From the NCBI GenBank assembly GCA_021234535.1, contig CM037835.1, forward strand, positions 682,001-746,000: 64,000 nucleotides of DNA, read 5' to 3'. Below, piece by piece: positions 25,691 to 37,233 of this stretch (position 1 is its first letter; the number at the start of each line of letters is the position of its first letter). The notes under the pieces were generated by a model. It searched no databases and was not told the DNA's origin. It worked only from the letters and a program-made list of their open reading frames with translations. This DNA comes from Stichopus chloronotus. Taxonomy: Eukaryota > Echinodermata > Holothuroidea > Aspidochirotida > Stichopodidae. A program made the translations under genes and the position numbers.

Positions 25691-28455
25691 CGACCAGTCA
25701 TCAATCTTATATATTGTACTCAAAAACGAATGATTTTTTTTTTGTTTTAAGGGCATAGATTGGACAAATGGGCAATTGTGTTTTCTCCGTCTTTCTTTGT
25801 TTTTTCAAATGGTGTTGTTACGTCAGTGTGCGAGTATGCAGTGCGTACGGCTAGCCTGATAAGCTGCGAGAAAGAAGCTACATGTATGATTGCGAGAAGT
25901 AAATGCGATCCTGACTTTATTACCTTGTTTCTCAACAACAATTTAAATTATACAAATATATATGTGGAAATTTAGTCTCTGTCATTATGGCTCTACATGA
26001 ACAGGTTAATTGACATGAAGGAAGTTTTCCTCATCCTGATCACTTCCGCACCCCAAGCCTCCCCCTCCCCCGAGAACGCAGTAGAGTTTCCGAGTAATAT
26101 CAAGGCATTCTATTGCACTTGAAATTTACATATTTAATTTCAAGTTTATTTTCTTAAATGCCTTCAGGATACAAGCTCAAGTAATTGTTTCTGTTCAATG
26201 ATCCCATCATTATTACTGCACTGAAATAATGTTTGTCTTTGCACATGCTACATTTTTGAATTACAAAGGGAGAATAAAATATACAAGTTTGTTTTAGTTC
26301 CGGAAAAAATAACTCTTGGCCTTATACAGGGCCCCATTTTGAAGTGAGAAGAGGATTGCGTAGTAGTAGAGTCATGTCACAAAGACTGAGTTTTAACAAT
26401 AGCCTGTATTGTACAGTCTCTTTAATATTTGGTTCACTGTAATCTCAAGAGACAACTACTTGTTAAACATCACTCCTTATCAAAGTTGATCTCTCGAGAG
26501 AGTTTCTTATGAAAAGCTTTTGAAAAATTCATAACCCTCTCGACTTATCATCTCACGCGATATAATGCCGTCATTTAAGCAGAAACTAAACCGTGAGCAG
26601 CCTAAATGTATAGCATATTGCAATAAGCCATCAGAGTCACCCAGCTGGAATAAGCGTTTTAGTAATATTGAGGTGTACGCAAGAGTTCTTACACACACAA
26701 CTATTTCTTTTTTTTTTAATGAAATAACACAGTTATAGAACATACCAAACGTCTACGATATTTACTTTGTGTGGTGTACAATCCAAATTATTACAGAAGC
26801 TTTGTTCATTTTAGATCTAATGCTTAAACTTAACTGGATTGACGACAACAGTATCTACAATGACGGAACAAGAAAACTGTTGTTGATGGCGATTCATAGC
26901 CTATGCATAACACCAGCAGAGAGCCAACAGAGATATCCAACGGATTCAAACTTTCAATTTGAAACTCAGATCAATTTAACAGTCAGTTTCCTTTTAAGTT
27001 CTTATGAATTGTCTTTGGTACAAATAGCAAGAAACGAAGATGTGAAAAACCAGGTAACTTTCATGGAAAGAGCAGGCAAGAAATAAAGTGTTCTGCCAAA
27101 AGGATGCAATAAATTTTAAATGGTATCTATGGCAACAATATTTCATTTACATATATGATTCAAGGGTAAATAATGTATGCATACATATCAAATTATTAAC
27201 ATGCCCCTACACCGGAAAAGTTTATCAGGATTGCATTACATGAAAAGAAGTTTTATTACTGTTTGGTTGATGCTAAATTAAAACTTTACCCATTTTTTTA
27301 TTCAGGGTGAATTTACTGACTAACCATTTCCATCGTTATTAATTTTAGTCACATGTACTGGGTGTCCTATTAACTTGCGGGACGTATGGCTACGGTATTA
27401 TCGACGTTATCGTTATGTGAGATTTTCCTGTTTATGTTGCTTTTGCAATTGGACGTTTAACTTCGTAACTTTACTATCGTCGCAGGATTTATCAACTAGT
27501 TGACCACCTTTGAAATTTTGGTATGTAGGTTGATCATATTTTTGACTTTCGATCTTCGCTTTTATTTATCATATTTTTTACTTTCGATCTTCCTTTTTAT
27601 TTACAATGCTATAGACATACAAGATCAATATAACCCTCTCATTGTTCTCATGACACCCATCTTTCACCAACAATTAGTTCAAGATCCACTCGGAACTTTT
27701 TAAGGTTCTCACAGTTGTTTATTACAGATTATGTAAACAAAATTGTTGAGAAAGGTGTCTATACAGCTATATTCAAGAAGGTCATTAGAAAGGAGGCTTG
27801 AGTTATACTAAAAGGGGTAGTAAGGTGGACCTTTATACAATTAATTCACTTTCTGCCATTGGTGACATTTTCTAAACATAAAAATGCAAAGCCAAGTAGG
27901 GAATGTCTTTAATCTGTATACATGCCGTAGAAATATAAATGAATCAATCATTGTCCTTACTGTATAGATATATCTATAACAGATATTCTTATAATGGGTT
28001 CATTCTTAAACACACGATGTTGCTCAACCAACAAACAAAATGGGGAAGATTCAATATGTTCCTTTAAGATGTAGGCATATTTAACCAGTCAATCTTTATG
28101 CAGAATTTGAAAAGCTCTTTGAAATGCGTTCGCTCGATATTAATTTTAAGATGTGAAGGTGCGAGAAAGGTCAACTTCCTCTTACTCCAAAGCAAGGATA
28201 TATTTCTGTTCAATTTCGATAACGAAAAGATGCTACTTGATATGGGTTTACCTATACGCTTTTACTCCCGTATTTTTACTACGGCATGTTTAGTTATGAT
28301 ATGGAATTATGTAGGTGATCCTGATATCAAAAAGTACGGTAACAATAAGACAAGTATCCTACCATGTTGCAGAATTTAATTAACGCTACCTTCTCACGTC
28401 TCACATCAGGATGCAATTAGCACAAACTGACTGTAAAACCTTATTTAATCATAAT
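25691..28455. other. Unassigned sequence
   Basis: The longest open frame is 26769-27086 (+, 105 codons). It has a mixed, protein-like composition but no motif I recognise, and a possible acceptor (cattttag) lies inside it at 26808-26815. Bases 27535-27600 hold two diverged copies of a 35-bp TTTCGATCTTC unit. Confidence 0.45.
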
Positions 28456-28459
28456 ACGG

Positions 28460-28915
28460 GATCATAAAGGTGTCGGGATAATGATGATACAATTTGCAAT
28501 GATGATACTAGTTATAATGTTACACGGAGTTTGAATGATACAGTTATTGCAACGAGTAATGATGGCACGTATGTAAACATGATAAACTATCAACAATAGC
28601 TTTATAAAGGTGAAAGGTGTATCTAAACAGAAAAACCGACTCCTCAAAGGGGTTTGAAGATTGTTAAGGATAAGAACTAAACAATAGAATAATAACGAGC
28701 TATATAATGATACCATCGTCACTGACAATATCACTATCATTGATGATATCAACACTTCATCGCTAAGCTGACTCACAACTAATGAGGATACAAACTCTTT
28801 AAAGACCAACAAAGGTATTTATACCACTAGATATAACTCCAAGTCTAGTTATATCACTAATATGGTATCACTGCTAATGATAATGTCCCTACTGATGATT
28901 CTATTGATGATACCC
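28460..28915. repeat. Degenerate GATGATAC/ATCACT-type repeat
   Basis: Reiterated GATGATACAA, GATGATATC and TATCACTA words in a loosely periodic arrangement. It is too decayed to give a unit. Confidence 0.5.
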
Positions 28916-30689
28916 CAGCCTAGCGAATGAATATATTGAAAATATTAAAATCACCATATCTACCATCTATATTTGATTCACGAAATGGAATTATTCAATG
29001 ATTTTGAAGGTTTCTAACAACGTACAATCACTCTCGAGTACCTAAAAAAATTACCATAAAAAATCTAAGTTCCATAAGTTTTACATCCTGGAACATTTTA
29101 TGGTCTTCTCAGGATTTTCACATCAGCTTTAATCCTTGTCAGTACCGTATCAAAAGCAGTCACGATACGCCACACCTAACAGTTGTATGATCCAGCAAAC
29201 TGTGTGGTAGTCGGGGATATCGCGATATTGTTGTATAAGCTAAAGCAATGTTATACACAAAACCGCGGTAAAAGTAGCTACATTCACTGACCTGCAGATG
29301 GTGGAATAGTAAAAGACACAGCTCATGTATACTGTACGTGTCTGTCACGAGAATAGTAGAGACAGTATTAATTGAACCTGGAAATATATTCGACCCAGTT
29401 AGCCAAATTTTAATTAGCTTTCACAATAACAAGTAAAATAGGTATTGTACATATTCAAAAACGAATGTCTCTTGCTAGTGACTAATCGCTGTCCTACCTT
29501 CAAATCTTGTATAAATGGACTTCCGATGAGCAAAATGCAAATATAGTCAGACATCCCTGAGATTAATTTATTCCATTGACAAACTGGCGGCAAAATTGAC
29601 CCAGGGCAAATTCTAATCTGAGAATGGCTAGAGACTGAAATTTTAAGTTGAAGAAACGGAAGTTTGATAATGATTACCCGCAAGTCATTAAAGTCTAACA
29701 GGAAGGAGCGGCCCCAATTTAACTCCAAAAATAAACAACAATCTTACAAAGATGACTTGAATAATTAACTCCACTTATCGTCATCTTCAGCCTCCTCCTC
29801 CTCCTCCTCCGGCCTGCTTTTGATGAATCATCCTCTGCCTTATATTCGGAAGAACATAATACGATAAGAATATAAAGTTAAGACAGACATACATTCTCGA
29901 GTTACACTCGTTCAGTGACTGTGATTGGTCAGTTACTTATTTTAGCTAATTCAAAACATAAATGCCTATTTATGTTAAAATAATGTTGCTTATAGACAAG
30001 AAATATTATTATTTATCAGTAGCAAATGACAATAACGTCTACGTATTATGCTAAATGTGTAACTAATTTTTGATCCTCAGCACAAATCGGTTTCTGCCTT
30101 TCAATGTAAATGTAAGTTTCCTCTAAATTATGACAGAGTTAAAGATATTGTAAAACTACTTGTGATTCACATGAAGAAAGTTTAGTGATGATGTATTACA
30201 TCTAAGACGGACATAAGATGACTCCCAGTGTGCATTACATGACACGGGGAGGGGGGTCCAAGTCCTTTGTTTGTCAGGTGTCCAATCAGTAGTGATACAG
30301 TGTTATGAGGCATTGGTCTAAGGTGAGCAATATCTTCCCTTGAATCAGCAAAAAGTAATGCATCTCAGGTGTAAATTGGTTTGAACTTTCAAGAACTACG
30401 GTAAAGATGCAATTAACTTAACATTTGCAATTATTTTCCGTTCATTATTGCACAAAGACACGACTTCTTTATTTTTATTCCTATTTGTGATTTAGGCAAC
30501 ACCAGCACTTAAACTGCTGGACAAAGCGTTAACGAAGAGAAAAAGTCAGGACTTTTGACAATGTCAGATGAGAGACTAACATACGGTGAACACCATCATC
30601 AAATTGTTTTTAAATATGATGTTTACTTTCCAAGATATTGCAATTTGAATGCTCATAAAAATTAATCAGGAAGCTGCCATTTTGAGACT
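28916..30689. other. Unassigned sequence with a CTC microsatellite
   Basis: (CCT)6-7 at 29791-29810. Short minus-strand open frames at 29160-29728 are unrecognised. Confidence 0.5.
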
Positions 30690-31110
30690 GTGATGACAAA
30701 ACCTGACCACATGTGATCGAAAAGCTTATGTTTCTCCTTTATATACCATTGTCAATATATTTTTAACAGATATGCATAGATTCAAATCATGGTATCAATG
30801 GCGTGATTATTGCATGATACATGTCAGTGATTCAACACAAAATGTGCACAAGTGTGTGCAGATTCATGGAAATTATAGGTAAAGAAAATGAATAAATACA
30901 TTACAATTGCTGCTACTTACTCAAGTGGGTTTACATTCGACCTCTGCAAAAATGGCAGCACCCGTCTCTGAATTTGAAAAATGTGTAACTTGGATAGGAA
31001 ACAATACTACTGAATGAAACTTTGGGAAGGTGTTTGCCAAACAGTTCTGCTTCGTTTTGAAAAATGTATTCCGAGGGTTTCCTTCTACTTCAATGTATAT
31101 AAAAACCCCG
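30690..31110. repeat. Dispersed repeat, first copy of a pair
   Basis: Homologous in the same orientation to 62770-63160. Shared words include ACCTGACCAC, GATTCAAATCA, CACAAAATGTG, ATGGAAATTATA, CAAAAATGGC(A/T)GCACCC, CTCTGAA and GTTTG(C/T)CAAACA. Divergence is substantial. The family is not identified. Confidence 0.7.
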
Positions 31111-31390
31111 AAAAATACTACAGAATCACATATCAAAGATACTAATTGGAATACACTTAGGCTATATATTTCACAGAACTGGAACAGCAGTGTATTATTT
31201 ATAAACTGAATATTTTAAACAAAGCTCATATTTTCCTTGCAGTTAATCAATAAGTTAAGTAAGACTTGGTAATCTACTCAAGGAATTATTGAACCATAAA
31301 AGAGACGAAACGATAAAATAACTTAATTGGCACAAATAACGTCAGATAATCGAAATATGTATCCCAATTGGTTGTCAGTTACATATTTTA

Positions 31391-31550
31391 TAGCTGAGAA
31401 TGGAAACAATATATAGCTTAGGTTGTGTAATTAATATAGAGCTGAGGATGTAATAAATATATAGCTGAGGATGTAATAAATATATAGCTAAGGATATAAT
31501 TAATGTATAGGTGAGGATGTAATTAAAATATAGCTGAGGATGCAATTATC
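31391..31550. repeat. Tandem repeat, 23-24 bp unit, about six copies
   Basis: Unit of the form ATATAGCTGAGGATGTAATA with small variations. Confidence 0.85.
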
Positions 31551-33329
31551 TCTCTTTTACCTCATTTATTTGTTAATTACATCAATATTCCCACGGTCCA
31601 CTCCCTCAATATAGTCCCAAACGAGTCCAGTTCTATATAGCTCTCACTGGTAACTATTAACCAGTTAACGATGTATATATAATACTCTTATTAGAAGACA
31701 GCAACCGATTCTACTGGAATGTGTTTGTTGTTTACTGGAAAATGTTTCACTTAACTTTGAAAATGTTTCAGGTACATTTTATTAATTAAAATTACCAGTA
31801 ACTGTTAAGAGAACACATATTACAGCGTACCTATCGCAGAGTACCCTAAATCTATTCCAATCCTGCCTTAAATGAACCTATACGATGAATTTAACACGCA
31901 TATGTAATCTTCTTCCAAAGGATGACCAGTAGTACTAGCAAAATGCTCGGTATAGTTTGTTACAAACAAAAACGAGGTTAAGTTTTAAAAGGGGTAATAC
32001 AATAATTAAACATTTGTCACAGTTTTAGCTACATACCTCTCGACGTTGTCCAATGCGATCGCAGGAGAGTTCGAATTCTCAGTATCTCCGAACCATGAAA
32101 ACAAAACCAATATTCTGAAACAGGTGAAAGTTTTCCTAATTAGTAGTTTGCTGGTCATAAAGACATTGAAAAATTCTCCCTCTCTCAGTGATCTTTTATG
32201 TTCAACTTGATAGATGACATAGATATGTCACTGGTATACCATCAACACTTAACTTTAACTCCATTTGACGAGAAGTTCCTAAATATATGTAAGGTTGTTT
32301 GCTATCACACCGCTCTCACCTGCAAAGTGCAATAGCTGTGATAGCTGATTGCTGCTTCATTTATGCTTCAGTCAGTGAAAAGGCAGTGAAATTATGACGT
32401 CAAAATTGAACCTGTGACGTTCTGCACAAAATTGGCAGCAAAAATCAATGTTATCAATATCAATACTTTAGCGGCTTTCACTTACTGAACGTTGATTTAT
32501 TGAATGTGGAGGCACTAAAACAGAAAAAAGCGGAACGGAACGGAAAAAGCAGATCAAACCATTGTTCATCAGAGGAAAGTCGGCATTTTGATCAAACGTT
32601 ATTGTCCGAAAGATAAAGCACACATTTCTTCAATTTTAGATAGCTATACATTATATTGCTATGTAGATAAACATATAGCTTATACAAAACACGTAAACTT
32701 ATTAATTGACCTCTGTTATTCTATGTCCTTCAGTTATGTTATATTATGAAGGAGAACCGATTTTGGACAAATAATTTATAATAATATTTATAATATAATG
32801 GGCCTAGTAAATATGGTGTGCACTTTCTTATCGTAGCAATATCTTGTACTGATTAGTATCGATGAGATCAAGTGAGCTGACTTGATATTATTACTAAAAT
32901 GGACAATTCTAACTAAAATTATTACTAGATGACCTTGATATCATTGATAAAATGGACAATTCTAGCTAAAGTTGGTATAGATGACCTTTCCTTTAAAACC
33001 CAGTCATACGTGCTATTGTTCATACTTTCCACATGCTATGACCATCTATCTGTACTGAAGAAACATTTTGATCTCTTGATTCCAAAACAACCGCATTGTG
33101 CCAAAATAAACCTACAGTTAATTTGTAACATTAAAATTTTAAATGAGCAAACAAGGTTTGCTTCATTAAAATTCTTGTTAATGAAATCTATTACGTGAAA
33201 TAAGGCATTTCCTGCTATCTGGTGAGCACTTTTTTTCTTACGATGGTACTATGGTGTAATGTTAAATTTAATTTTCTCACTTCAAAACCCCCTTGAATAA
33301 AATTTGTTACGTTTCTGAAAATATCATGA
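31551..33329. other. Unassigned sequence
   Basis: A short duplication (TGATATTATTACTAAAATGG and a diverged copy about 55 bp on) lies at 32881-32990. Nothing else recognised; an 89-codon frame at 32929 has no domain. Confidence 0.5.
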
Positions 33330-33412
33330 TTCCCACTCTTAGCCCAATTCGTGTTTGCACCCCCCCCCCCCCACCCTTGAACAATCCTGATTACGCCACT
33401 GGTTACCAACAA
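33330..33412 (-). repeat. GCGTAATCAGG/poly-G dispersed repeat fragment
   Basis: On the minus strand it reads CCAGTGGCGTAATCAGGATT, then a G13 run. It resembles the GTAGCC-type segments at 17.4-19.0 kb in having a G-tract just after a GCGTA motif. Confidence 0.55.
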
Positions 33413-33479
33413 TCTGTTACCTGTCGTATACAGCCGCTTTATTCACTGTGTTTAAATTTCATGCACTTGCTACAATCAC

Positions 33480-34180
33480 TGGTCACAGTATATATCATCA
33501 TTGTATTGTTCCTCCGCATATATCTACATACCACAGCCATTGTTCGTATCACATATCTAAACTATAGCTGCAATACTTATCATTCATACCATATAGCTAT
33601 AGCTACTATAACCATTGTGCAAACTTTTTTTTTTATATCTATACATACTATACATCCTCCGTTTAGCTAGCCATACATATCATTGCACAAAATGTTAAGC
33701 CAGCGACCGTAATAAAGCATTGTAGTCACCCTCGCTCTATCAATATATAGCCAGAGTAGTTATTGTACATACCGCTTTACAACTGGCATGCACCAAGAAT
33801 TATTGTTTATATCCCCTGCATAGCTAGCACTAATATTTGTCCCTCCGTATTGATATACTAAAATCATGGTACAACCAGCTGTATAGCTACCGACTTACCT
33901 CCGAGTAAAGCCAGACACATGTAAATATTGAAAATACCCTATTTATAGCTAGCTACACTCCCTTTGCAAACCTAGCTACAGTAATTATTGCTCACATATT
34001 GTTACTAACCACTATCATTACCGAATATCCCCTTTCTAAGCTAGCTACAATAATTACATATTCATACCGGCACTACCTGTCCAGCTACCTGATGTAATCA
34101 CTGCACACATAGTCTGTATTGCTACCTTCTGTAGGCCTATTCGTTTTACGTAACCCTCTCTAAAGATAGCTACTCGGGCG
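33480..34180. repeat. Long degenerate array of TAGCTA-containing units
   Basis: TATAGCTAGCTACA, ATTATTG and CATA words recur at 40-70 bp intervals over 700 bp. It is clearly repetitive but strongly diverged. Confidence 0.6.
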
Positions 34181-34269
34181 AATGTCCATGCATTTTGGAA
34201 GTTATTTAAAAAAAAAGGTTGTATGCACTTAGTTAATTTTTTACATTCACTACTGAACTAAGATATCAC

Positions 34270-35045
34270 TCCGTGGAGTAGCTACTGGGGAGAGGTAAGT
34301 TGACCCCTCCTCCCCGGCAAGATAATTTGGGGGAAATTGGGAAAATAATGCCCTTTTCCCATTTCTCAAAATTTTTGTTAAAATAAGTAATTGCTTTACA
34401 CTTCTCATGCAAAATTTATATTTTCATACAAAATATTAACCCACATATTTCGTCTGTATCACTGCGGCGTAAAACATTCCTGCCTGGCGTGTCACGGAAA
34501 TCCCCCCCCCCCCCCCCGCCCTCGACACAACAGCGTGAACGTTCTCTTGGATTCATCAGTGTAGTAAAACTGAACGATTTCAATGGAGTAACTTTATTTG
34601 AAGTGTTTCTCCTGTCCTATTGACAATTAATTATAATGAAAGGTTCCATTACAATTAATTGTCAACAGGACAGGAGAAACACTTCAAATAAATGTTACTC
34701 CATTAATATCGTTCATTTTTTTTTTTAAGTAATCTTGAGGCATGTATTTTGCGAGATTTGTGATACATGTGATTGGCAAGTCCTGCGCTTATTGAATCAT
34801 TGGAAGATGTTTTCTTTTACTGTGATGAGGGGACAAAAGTAGGAAATTATGGGGGGGGGGGGGGGGTAGGCTATACTATTGATATTTTCACAATATTGTG
34901 CACCAATTAATCACATTATCATTCTAAATTACCCAAGGAGTTTATAAAAATAAATATTTTATCAAGGAATATGAAAAACTTAAAATTTCAGTTGTTTTGT
35001 TCTTTTTGCATCAAAACAACATAGGAATAATAAATCATTGACTGA
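34270..35045. repeat. Dispersed repeat, copy B, interrupted
   Basis: Homologous to 24880-25345 on both sides of an internal insertion: TATCACTGCGGCGTAA plus a C17 run (34501-34517) on the left, and TTGTGCACCAATTAATCACATT, then a TAAAAATAAATATTTTATCA block on the right. A G16 run is at 34851-34866. Confidence 0.65.
34571..34715. mobile_element. 145-bp near-perfect palindrome (snap-back element)
   Basis: The arms 34571-34632 and 34653-34715 are reverse complements over about 62 bp with few mismatches (TGAACGAT, CTCCTGTCCT, GACAATTAATT). A 20-bp spacer separates them. It would fold into one long hairpin. It sits inside dispersed repeat copy B, so it is probably a later insertion. I see no clear target duplication, which leaves the class open. 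Confidence 0.85.
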
Positions 35046-35929
35046 TTAGTTTTCGTTTCTGCCATATATGGCTTATCTATATGTAAGCTATTAATGACGT
35101 ATATACGATACGTTCAAATGAAACCAGGTCTTAATGACAGCTATGTAGTTGTAGGCATCACATCATCACATTATCACATTGTCCATTACAATTTGTTACC
35201 GGAGTTAAATATCAATATCTACACAATGCGATGTCGCAATGGTGATGTCCTCCTAATTTAATCTCAACAGTTTCTCTGTGTCTCTCGAGTTTCATCCTCA
35301 TACATCTAAACTAGATCAGCAATAGTAATTTAAAATTCTCTTCAGCTTTCAAGACTCCGTATTTCCTTTTCATACTCCCCAGTCTTTCATCCAGTAGATA
35401 TAGGATAACTCTTTCTAATTCCCAGCTCACTGTATTTTCTTCTCTGTGGGACCCGAGCTCTTAACTACTTTGAGTGCCAAGGTAAAAAGCGACTCAGAGA
35501 AAGTGCAAACGGCCACAAAAATCGATGAAAACTTTTAAAAATATTCACAGAAAAGGAGCTATCAAACTCTGTGGAGGTTAACGACATAAATAGCAAATAA
35601 TGTATTCTGATCAAAGGCAATACGCAATGAAGACCTGCATCTTCATGTGTGTTACGTATTCACTTATTGTATGCGTTTGTACATGAATTGATGTAAATAT
35701 ATGTGTGTGTTAATATGTTTGTTATGTTCGTCTACATAAATTAATTCATGTATGAATGTGCATGTGTGTGTTTGTGTGTTCATGTGTGTGTTTTGCATGT
35801 GCGACATGGATGTTTGCGGCTAAGCGCTGTTTAAGCCAACCTGCACTGGGATGAAGACTGACGAAATAAACATAGCTATCAAATACATGCCTGGGAGAAA
35901 ATTCCAGTTGATACTTATAACATTTTAAC
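35046..35929. other. Unassigned sequence
   Basis: Bases 35690-35810 are rich in TGTGTG words. No other feature. Confidence 0.5.
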
Positions 35930-36170
35930 TTGTTTCAACAGGTAACAACAGGTAATTAACAAGTACCAGTTAATTTTAACTGGATTTAACAGATAATTCA
36001 TTCCAACCCATTTGATACCTATTAGCTGCCTGTTACAACAGGCAAATTACCTGTTACAACAGGCTTATTACCTGTTACAACAGGTAAATTACATGTCCAA
36101 TAGGTAACTTACCGCTTTACATGTCAATCACCTGTTACAACAGGTAAATTATCTGTAGCAACATGTTCCT
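35930..36170. repeat. Cluster of ACCTGTTACAACAGGT dyads
   Basis: The 16-mer, two 7-bp arms ACCTGTT/AACAGGT around AC, or a near match such as GCCTGTTACAACAGGC, recurs at least four times among AAATTACC linkers, with degenerate copies at the edges. It ends about 900 bp before the POFUT2 start codon. Confidence 0.8.
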
Positions 36171-37063
36171 GTAAGAATGTACTACCCTATTTTATCAAAA
36201 GAGGGGCATGAGACGATGTAAATTACATACTTTTGTGGTAATTGATATCTTTCCATTAGGGGACAACATTATAACTCCTTTATCGGCATATGAGAGAACT
36301 TTTACACCCCTAAAACTAAAAAAAAGGTATGAACTAGCACACATTAGCCATAGGCCTATACCCTGTGATTAGGCCAACACATAGGCCTATCCGTATTCTC
36401 AGACAGACAATATGCACCTTACGTTTACCCAAACAGAGGCATTAGATAAAATCCAAATAGAATTTTCGTGTGGAATTTGACAGGTTTTCATGTGGATCCA
36501 TAGATCAAATCCTAAATAGGAAACTTGAGAGGATCACTTCAAGCACCTTTACATGAAGGTACCAACACTTTTGTGTTCGAAAATCAACAGCTGCGGCGTT
36601 TCATACTAGTCACCGTTTGACTATATTAACACATATACTATGGCTAGATCAACAAGTGTTACGGGAGATGGATAATGTAAGTAGCCTTTATCAAGGGCTT
36701 TGATTTGGTTTTGAAAGGGGGGGGGGGGGGGGGAGACATGATGTATCCTAAAACTTCTCCCAAAAGTGAGGGTGCTTTAAGTCAGGGTGCCGCTGGTTTC
36801 CACTATGACGCCCCTGCAATATCTCTTACAACAGTGGTCCAAGTTACGGTATATGCACAAGAACGACGTTAATTTACATTGAATTCATTGAAAAAACTTA
36901 AAAAGAGCTAAAAAGTCCCTAGAATCATAAAATTAATCAGGAAGTTGCTAATTAATTACAGCACCATGCATGACTTGATCCCAATTACTTGCTAGTCAAC
37001 CCAGCGTGATTGGTGTTTATGTTTTTCGCGTTCCATAATCTTAAAGTTCGGAAGTTTAACAAC
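36171..37063 (+). promoter_or_regulatory. Putative POFUT2 upstream region
   Basis: A G17 run (36717-36733) and a fragment of the GCGTCATAGTGG-type repeat lie at 36710-36825. The last 100 bp has a direct and an inverted CCAAT word but no TATA box. The promoter is assumed to lie here only because exon 1 follows; a non-coding first exon further upstream cannot be excluded. Confidence 0.35.
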
Positions 37064-37233
37064 ATGGCAGCCTCCTGTGACAATCACAACAATTTTCGAT
37101 TATATTTTCTTCTGACTTTACTCATCATTGTAGTGTGTAGTTTGTACGTAGTTGAAGGTGGCAGTGATAACTCTGCATTTGAAAGTGCAGGAAGCCAACA
37201 GCCGTTAAAAGTAGCTCCTGCTAAATCCACACG
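37064..37233 (+). CDS. POFUT2: POFUT2 exon 1: start codon and signal peptide
   Basis: This exon encodes residues 1-56 and two bases of codon 57. I chose the ATG at 37064 because its context is good (AACAACATGGCA) and a signal-peptide-like profile follows: a short polar N-terminus, then a hydrophobic core at about residues 13-30 ([18 protein letters not shown]). The variable linker that follows leads into the conserved domain. The in-frame ATG at 37019 would add 15 residues and is less likely. The exon ends ACACG|gtatcc and joins exon 2 to give T-R-Y-L-L-Y. An inverted CCAAT box (ATTGG, 37009-37013) lies about 50 bp upstream and a direct CCAAT at 36981-36985. I see no TATA box. The transcription start cannot be placed, and this region could be 5' UTR. 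Confidence 0.85.

Noticed and set aside
26769..27086. 105-codon plus-strand frame with protein-like composition
   Set aside because: I recognise no motif and no neighbouring exon. Kept only as a remark on the unassigned region.
28098..28379. 93-codon plus-strand frame
   Set aside because: No recognised family, and its length is compatible with chance in a 64-kb window.
32040..32085. GAGAGTTCGAATTCTC resembling a tRNA T-arm
   Set aside because: A palindrome by itself; no other tRNA arms at the right distances.
37010..37063. Upstream in-frame start of POFUT2 (including ATG at 37019)
   Set aside because: It would place charged residues before the hydrophobic signal core. The ATG at 37064 has the better context and gives a normal signal peptide.
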